From Fimiplasma intestinipullorum (GTDB taxonomy: Bacteria > Bacillota_I > Bacilli_A > Erysipelotrichales > Coprobacillaceae), in contig DVMJ01000034.1 in NCBI GenBank assembly GCA_018715065.1, positions 1-27,608 of the forward strand: DNA of 27,608 nt, in the 5' to 3' direction. The translations under genes were made by a program, and so were the position numbers. How positions within the stretch are numbered: position 1 is the stretch's first letter; every line of letters starts with the position of its first letter. Of the stretch, positions 24,200 to 27,608 are shown one piece after another. The notes beneath the pieces were generated by a model. That model saw only the letters and a program-made list of their open reading frames with translations, was not told where the DNA came from and searched no databases.

Positions 24200-24307
24200 A
24201 TATATAATTCATTTATGAATCGCCAAAAAAATACAGAAAGCATTTTTTTATTTTTTTCAGGTCATTTATTGCTTTACAAATGGTCCTGAAAAGGGTAGAG
24301 TGGAGGT

Positions 24308-24603
24308 GCGTCATATCAGAGAAGAATCATTTGATAGCACTTTTGGATCGACAAAAGCCCAGGGTGAAGATGAATTTTGAATGGTAGATAGAGTAGCTGA
24401 TAGGGCAGCTTTCTCTTGTTTATATCATATAAAACACGGATTTGTCACCAGTATTCAATCGTGATGACGCAAAGCAGCAATTCAGCTGCCGAAAAGGCGA
24501 GTGAAAGGCCGTCCTGGCGTTGCTCGTCTTTTGGTGTGCTACTTTTGCAGACATGATGACAAAAATAAAACGTTAGGGAGCTCGTGTTCCTTAACGTTTT
24601 TTT
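24308..24603 (+). ncRNA. Candidate short RNA transcript ending at an orphan terminator
   Basis: A promoter-like pair (TTTACA 24273-24278, TAGAGT 24296-24301) and a strong terminator (24567-24603) define a ~295-base transcript with no good ORF and several small hairpins. It matches no RNA family I recognise, and could also be the leftover of a deleted gene. Confidence 0.25.
24567..24603 (+). terminator. Orphan terminator without an upstream gene
   Basis: AAAACGTTAGGGA (24567-24579) pairs with TTCC-T-TAACGTTTT (24587-24600) with one bulged T and one G-T pair, followed by T bases to 24603. No gene ends nearby on the forward strand. Confidence 0.75.
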
Positions 24604-24707
24604 GATGGACCTGAAAGATGAAGGGAGTTCTGCCTTTTTGCAGCTTTTTACGAACGATACCGCATAAAGCATTTGAGCTAAAGAGGTTATACTTATGCTT
24701 TTTTATG

Positions 24708-24722
24708 AAATATTCTATTCTA
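24708..24722 (+). repeat. Left copy of the integrase-flanking repeat
   Basis: AATATTCTATTCT (24709-24721) recurs in inverted orientation at 25752-25764, directly around the integrase gene. A related copy lies at 25867-25880. Confidence 0.55.
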
Positions 24723-24822
24723 CGAGAAAATGATGGCATATTTTACTAAAAATTACCATTAAAAGTGAGATGGTTGTATGATTTTTGTTTGTAGTCAAGA
24801 AGAATTAGGAGGAAAAAGAAAA

Positions 24823-25758
24823 ATGCAAACCATATCATTCGAAAATGTGGCTGATCAGTGGTTAACATTGAAAAAAATGCAAGTCAAGCCATCCACTTTT
24901 GTGAAATACCAGACCATCTGGGAAGTTCGTCTTAAGCCTTCTTTTGGTCAATATCAGCTGGTAGAGATCAGCGAAGAAGCAGTGATGACCTTTTTCTTAG
25001 ATCAAATGGAAAAAACATCCGGAAGCTTGCTGCAGACCATGCGCTATCTTTTGAAGGCGATGCTGGGGTATGCACGCCATAAATATGGACAGCCGACGAT
25101 TAGTTTCAATTATATCAAACTGCCGCCTGCAAAGATGCGGACATCCACCTTATCCCATGACGAAGAAGTCAGGTTGGATGAGTACTGTTTTGCGCATTGC
25201 AATGATACGTCGATCGGCATTCTGTTAGGTCTTTATGGCGGTTTACGCATCGGTGAAATTTGCGGACTGAAATGGGCAGATATCGATTTAGAAGAGGGAT
25301 TGATCTATGTTCAACGGACCATTCAGCGTATTTCCGACACGTCCTCGACCAAGAAGACCCAGGTCGTTATTTTAGATCCTAAAACACCATCCAGTCAACG
25401 GATCGTTCCTTTAACGGATTTTATGAATCAGTTCTTAAAAAAATATCAAGCAAGTCAAACAGATGTAGTGGCGGATCATTTTTTGCTTTCAGGAAGTGAT
25501 GTCCCTTTGGAGCCGCGTACTTTACAATATCGTTATCATCGCATTTGTAAAAAGCTGGATATTCAATTAACTTTTCATGGGTTAAGGCATAGTTTTGCCA
25601 CTCGCTGTATCGAGCAGCAAGTCGACCCGAAATCGCTCAGTGAAATGCTTGGGCATGCGGATGTCACGACTACCTTAAAACGTTACGTCCATTCTTCGCT
25701 CAGTTTTAAAAAGGAGCAAATGGCCAAGATCAAATCTGCGGTTCTTTTCGCAGAATAG
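24823..25758 (+). CDS. Tyrosine recombinase / phage-type integrase
   Basis: The product is 311 residues from the ATG at 24823, chosen because AGGAGG (24807-24812) precedes it by ten bases; the in-frame ATG at 24778 has no ribosome site. An N-terminal SAM-like core-binding domain (about 5-90, starting FENVADQWLTLKK) leads to the catalytic domain with all key residues: R142 (GGLRIGE), a lysine in the hairpin near 180, H252 and R255 (HGLRHSF), H278 (LGH) and nucleophile Y288 (RYVH). It should therefore be active. The protein is shorter than typical ICE integrases because the arm-binding domain is missing. No excisionase, relaxase or phage gene is beside it, and no tRNA is visible, so the parental element is decayed or this is a solitary recombinase. 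It lies within a 13-bp inverted repeat. Confidence 0.9.
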   Translation: MQTISFENVADQWLTLKKMQVKPSTFVKYQTIWEVRLKPSFGQYQLVEISEEAVMTFFLDQMEKTSGSLLQTMRYLLKAMLGYARHKYGQPTISFNYIKLPPAKMRTSTLSHDEEVRLDEYCFAHCNDTSIGILLGLYGGLRIGEICGLKWADIDLEEGLIYVQRTIQRISDTSSTKKTQVVILDPKTPSSQRIVPLTDFMNQFLKKYQASQTDVVADHFLLSGSDVPLEPRTLQYRYHRICKKLDIQLTFHGLRHSFATRCIEQQVDPKSLSEMLGHADVTTTLKRYVHSSLSFKKEQMAKIKSAVLFAE

Positions 25759-25768
25759 AATATTCTAT
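25752..25768. repeat. Right (inverted) copy of the integrase-flanking repeat, with palindrome
   Basis: AGAATAGAATATT (25752-25764) is the reverse complement of 24709-24721. It overlaps the integrase stop codon and extends into a perfect 14-bp palindrome, ATAGAATATTCTAT (25755-25768). Confidence 0.55.
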
Positions 25769-25866
25769 GAAAAGAAAGATGGCTGCTGATGAAATCAAAT
25801 GGGTTATTCATAGGATGACCTTATTAACGTCGCTTATACATGGCTTAAACGCATTCTTCTTTTCTG

Positions 25867-25880
25867 GAATATTCGTTCTA
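25867..25880 (+). repeat. Third, one-base-shorter copy of the repeat
   Basis: GAATATTCGTTCTA matches the left copy apart from one missing base and one change. It lies upstream of the small surface-protein pseudogene. Confidence 0.35.
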
Positions 25881-25908
25881 TCTAACTGGGAAAGGAGAGA
25901 AAAATGAA

Positions 25909-26206
25909 GTGAAAAGAGGATTATCTTTACTACTTTGCGTCATGCTGTGTTTGACCGGAGTGACGGTCTATGCCACTGAGCCAGAAAGCACAGACCCGTT
26001 TACCGTGGCAATTGATAAAAGCAGCAGGTACCGATGATCCAACTTTCGAGACACTGGATCCTTCTGATGAACCGGTGGATGATCAAACCGTTCAAACCGG
26101 TGATACACAGATGCTAAAGCCGTATGTACTGGCAGGAAGTATCGCTCTAGTCATCGGGTGCCTTGTCCTTGTTGATCAAAAACGGTTTAAGTTATTCAAG
26201 CGATAA
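25909..26206 (+). pseudogene. Frameshifted small secreted protein with a VQTGD-type anchor
   Basis: GTG at 25909, ten bases after AAAGGAGAG, opens a signal peptide (KRGLSLLLCVMLCLTGVTVY, cleavage near YAT) that stops at 26036 after 42 codons. The frame shifted by one base continues through an acidic linker to VQTGD, a membrane helix (VLAGSIALVIGCLVLV) and a basic tail ending at 26206. Dropping one A from the AAAA in GATAAAAGC (around 26015) joins both into a ~98-residue surface protein. The anchor resembles that of the esterase at 11461. An ATG-AAG-TGA minimal frame overlaps the GTG start. A real frameshift mutation, a sequencing error or slippage could explain this. Confidence 0.72.
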
Positions 26207-26209
26207 ACA

Positions 26210-26401
26210 ATGTTTATTAAAGTCGTACCTAATCGTAAAGGACAGGCAGGGACGTATTATTGTTCGTTAGTAGAATCCTACCGTGAAGATGGTAAAGTCA
26301 AACATCGCACGATCTGAGGCTTTGGACTATTGACAGAAGAACAAATTCCTTATTTGAAAGCCATGTATGCCAAGCATAAACCTCGTTTAGTTTATGATTA
26401 G
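26210..26401 (+). pseudogene. N-terminal remnant of an IS transposase with an internal stop
   Basis: From ATG 26210 the reading MFIKVVPNRKGQAGTYYCSL, then VESYREDGKVKHRTI, is the typical start of IS1634/IS4-like transposases. TGA interrupts codon 36 (26315-26317), the same frame continues as GFGLLTEEQIPYLKAMYAKH, and TAG ends it at 26401 after 63 codons. The DDE catalytic part, normally several hundred residues, is missing. It is a dead fragment abutting the surface-protein pseudogene. Confidence 0.68.
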
Positions 26402-26405
26402 AGAG

Positions 26406-26438
26406 GAAGCGATAGGCTTACCCTACCGCTTCTTTTTT
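26406..26438 (+). terminator. Terminator after the transposase remnant
   Basis: GAAGCGATAGG (26406-26416) pairs with CCTACCGCTTC (26422-26432) with one mismatch; six T bases follow at 26433-26438. Confidence 0.8.
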
Positions 26439-26442
26439 AGTA

Positions 26443-26467
26443 AAGAAAAACAGTAGTTAGAAACTAC
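26443..26467 (-). terminator. Terminator of the LysR gene
   Basis: On the reverse strand GTAGTT and AACTAC (26453-26467) form a stem around TCT, followed by TG and TTTTTCTTT. It lies just after the LysR stop. Confidence 0.65.
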
Positions 26468-26472
26468 CGATT

Positions 26473-27360
26473 TCAAACACTGTTTCCCTCCAACATGGTC
26501 TGCATGGTGTTGAGAAAAAATTGAGAAGGTTTTGAAAAATGCTGGAATCTTTTCCAGATCAGACTGATTGGATCTTTGGATATAGGTGTAATAGGTTTAA
26601 AACAGAGCTCATCATCATGATCAGTATTAATCAGCTTGTCTAAACCTAAGGCATAGCCCACCCCTTCTCTCACCAGAAGACTGGCATTATAAATCAGGTT
26701 ATAAGTGGCCACGATATGATAAGGCGCATCTTTGATAAGATAATAGGGCAGCTTGTCTTTTTCCAGTCCCTGACTGGAAACAATGAGCGGTTGGCCAATC
26801 AGATCCTTAGCGGTAATGATATCCTTGACTGCCAGTGGACTATCCCTACGCATCAGAATACCGCTCCTGTCTTGGGCAGGCAGCAGTAATGACTGGTATT
26901 TAGATAAATCAATGTCTCCAATCGTCACCCCAAAATCAATGAGCCCTTTTTCTAAAAGTTCCATGATCTCATCTGCGTTACCGCTATGTAGATGGAACTG
27001 AATGTCCGGATGAATATTCTGGACTTCTTTGATGGCTTTGGCAATGACCCGCATGCCGTCTGTTTCTCCACAGCCGATACAGACATCGCCGCTAAGGACC
27101 GTATTCCCCATGATGATCTCGGTCTCAGTTCGATCTGATAACTCGACGATCTGCTCGGCACGTCGGCGCAGCAACAGGCCGTCATCGGTCAAAGTTATTT
27201 TGCGACTTCCGCGAATAAAGAGTGTTGTGCCTAAATGGTCTTCAAGCTCCCGGATCTGTTTGGAAAGTGCTGGTTGCGAGACATGCAGATATTCGGCCGC
27301 TTTGGAAATGGACTGCTCACGGGCTATCGCTAAGAAATATTTTAAGACACGTATTTCCAT
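26473..27360 (-). CDS. LysR-family transcriptional regulator
   Basis: The product is 295 residues from the reverse-strand ATG at 27360; a GTG nine bases further out touches the AGAGG ribosome site, so the ATG is preferred. The N-terminal winged helix-turn-helix (residues 1-60; SISKAAEYLHVSQPALSKQI) is textbook LysR, and the rest is a periplasmic-binding-like effector domain (about 90-290; YDxGVTIGDIDL-type segments such as GLIDFGVTIGDIDLSKYQSL). Effector and targets are unknown. LysR regulators normally control a divergent gene, but the flanking sequence to the right is a broken coding fragment on the same strand, so the original target may be lost or lie outside the window. Confidence 0.92.
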   Translation of the reverse strand: MEIRVLKYFLAIAREQSISKAAEYLHVSQPALSKQIRELEDHLGTTLFIRGSRKITLTDDGLLLRRRAEQIVELSDRTETEIIMGNTVLSGDVCIGCGETDGMRVIAKAIKEVQNIHPDIQFHLHSGNADEIMELLEKGLIDFGVTIGDIDLSKYQSLLLPAQDRSGILMRRDSPLAVKDIITAKDLIGQPLIVSSQGLEKDKLPYYLIKDAPYHIVATYNLIYNASLLVREGVGYALGLDKLINTDHDDELCFKPITPISKDPISLIWKRFQHFSKPSQFFLNTMQTMLEGNSV

Positions 27361-27400
27361 GATGATCACCTCTCGTATAATATGTATAGAAGTTTGAATT

Positions 27401-27420
27401 AAGGATTTTTAAAAATCCTT
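27401..27420. repeat. Perfect 20-bp palindrome upstream of the LysR gene
   Basis: AAGGATTTTT is followed directly by its reverse complement AAAAATCCTT, flanked further out by AGAAG (27388-27392) and CTTCT (27422-27426). It lies 41 bp before the LysR start and overlaps the end of the broken fragment. It could be a LysR binding site or a terminator stem. Confidence 0.5.
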
Positions 27421-27608
27421 GCTTCTACACTCTCTTTTTAAGATAATAGTTTCGTTTTGAATCAAGGTTTTATTCATCACCTCTGCGGCCATCTCGTTAT
27501 GTTCCGCTTCAAAAAGACTTAATCCTCTGTTCAAGGCGTGCTTTATACCCGAATGAGTTTGTTGCAGCAGTGTTTCTCACTTGTCTCCGTATTTGCGAGG
27601 TTGCGTTT
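27409..27608 (-). pseudogene. Broken coding fragment running off the right edge
   Basis: Reverse-strand reading from the window edge gives TQPRKYGDK, a TGA at 27577-27579, then 55 codons without a stop (ETLLQQTHSGIKHALNRGLS, FEAEHNEMAAEVMNKTLIQN, and on) to TAA at 27409-27411. The residue pattern looks like real protein. No family is recognised. A premature stop in a truncated gene fits best; the 5' part is outside the window. Confidence 0.45.

Larger units (their letters stand above)
24200..24822. other. Gene-poor region between lgt and the integrase
   Basis: About 620 bp carry no recognised gene. Contents: a TTTACA-17-TAGAGT promoter-like pair (24273-24301), small hairpins (AGCTG/CAGCT at 24393-24408; GCAGC/GCTGC at 24474-24489), an orphan terminator (24567-24603), a wide repeat AAAGCAT/ATGCTTT (24666-24701) with TATACT at 24688-24693 (a possible integrase promoter), and one copy of the integrase-flanking repeat. 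Reading frames in all six frames are short and do not resemble known proteins; decayed mobile DNA is the likeliest description. Confidence 0.5.

Noticed and set aside
24445..24672. 75-codon reverse-strand frame between lgt and the integrase
   Set aside because: It reads antisense through a strong terminator hairpin, and start context is poor.
26210..27608. UGA recoded as tryptophan
   Set aside because: Several intact genes, such as those at 33 and 13764, end in TGA, and Trp is TGG throughout; nonsense mutation is simpler.
1..27608. tRNA, rRNA or CRISPR array
   Set aside because: No cloverleaf with a T-arm, no rRNA-like stretch and no regularly spaced repeats were seen by eye.

Overview
The window is a stretch of low-GC Gram-positive (Bacillota) chromosome. 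An Erysipelotrichia-like gut relative is my best guess, as an inference from gene content and style rather than from any marker gene. Supporting signs are strong AGGAGG-type ribosome binding sites, HPr kinase, an FtsEX plus secreted M23 hydrolase operon, tandem RpiR regulators, TGD-type surface anchoring tails, and UGA used as an ordinary stop. No tRNA, rRNA or CRISPR array was seen.

Layout. 1-5.0 kb: a DUF2812-like membrane protein, pgsA, then the overlapping operon ftsE-ftsX-PcsB/CwlO-like peptidase (cell-wall hydrolysis at division). 5.1-14.0 kb: an accessory block with an ABC exporter behind an operator-like palindrome, two zinc-ribbon/TPR membrane paralogues on either side of a reverse-strand LytTR regulator with a degenerate receiver, two tandem RpiR-like regulators, a secreted wall-anchored esterase, a reverse-strand one-centre superoxide reductase and a TM2 protein. 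14.4-24.2 kb: a compact same-strand housekeeping run, ctp (S41 protease)-uvrB-cca-uvrA-small membrane protein-hprK-lgt. 24.2-27.6 kb: a decaying mobile region with a 640-bp gene-poor stretch, a tyrosine recombinase inside a 13-bp inverted repeat, a frameshifted surface peptide, a nonsense-interrupted transposase N-terminus, a LysR regulator, and a broken coding fragment running off the right edge.

Working together. FtsE/FtsX probably gate the coiled-coil M23 enzyme encoded next to them. UvrA and UvrB are nucleotide-excision repair partners with a CCA-adding enzyme gene wedged between them. HprK and Lgt form the hprK-lgt pair known from other Bacillota. In Bacillus subtilis ftsE, ftsX, ctpB, uvrB, uvrA, hprK and lgt lie in one neighbourhood, so the 5-14 kb block looks like an insertion into an old conserved neighbourhood (recalled synteny plus inference).

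Promoters in this window repeatedly use an extended -10 (TGnTAnnnT or close) with little or no -35. I count nine such sites directly upstream of genes. The most interesting items are the zinc-ribbon/TPR-LytTR module, the operator palindrome of the exporter, the three cysteine pairs in the secreted hydrolase, the cysteine-less N-terminus of the superoxide reductase, and the inverted repeat around the integrase.
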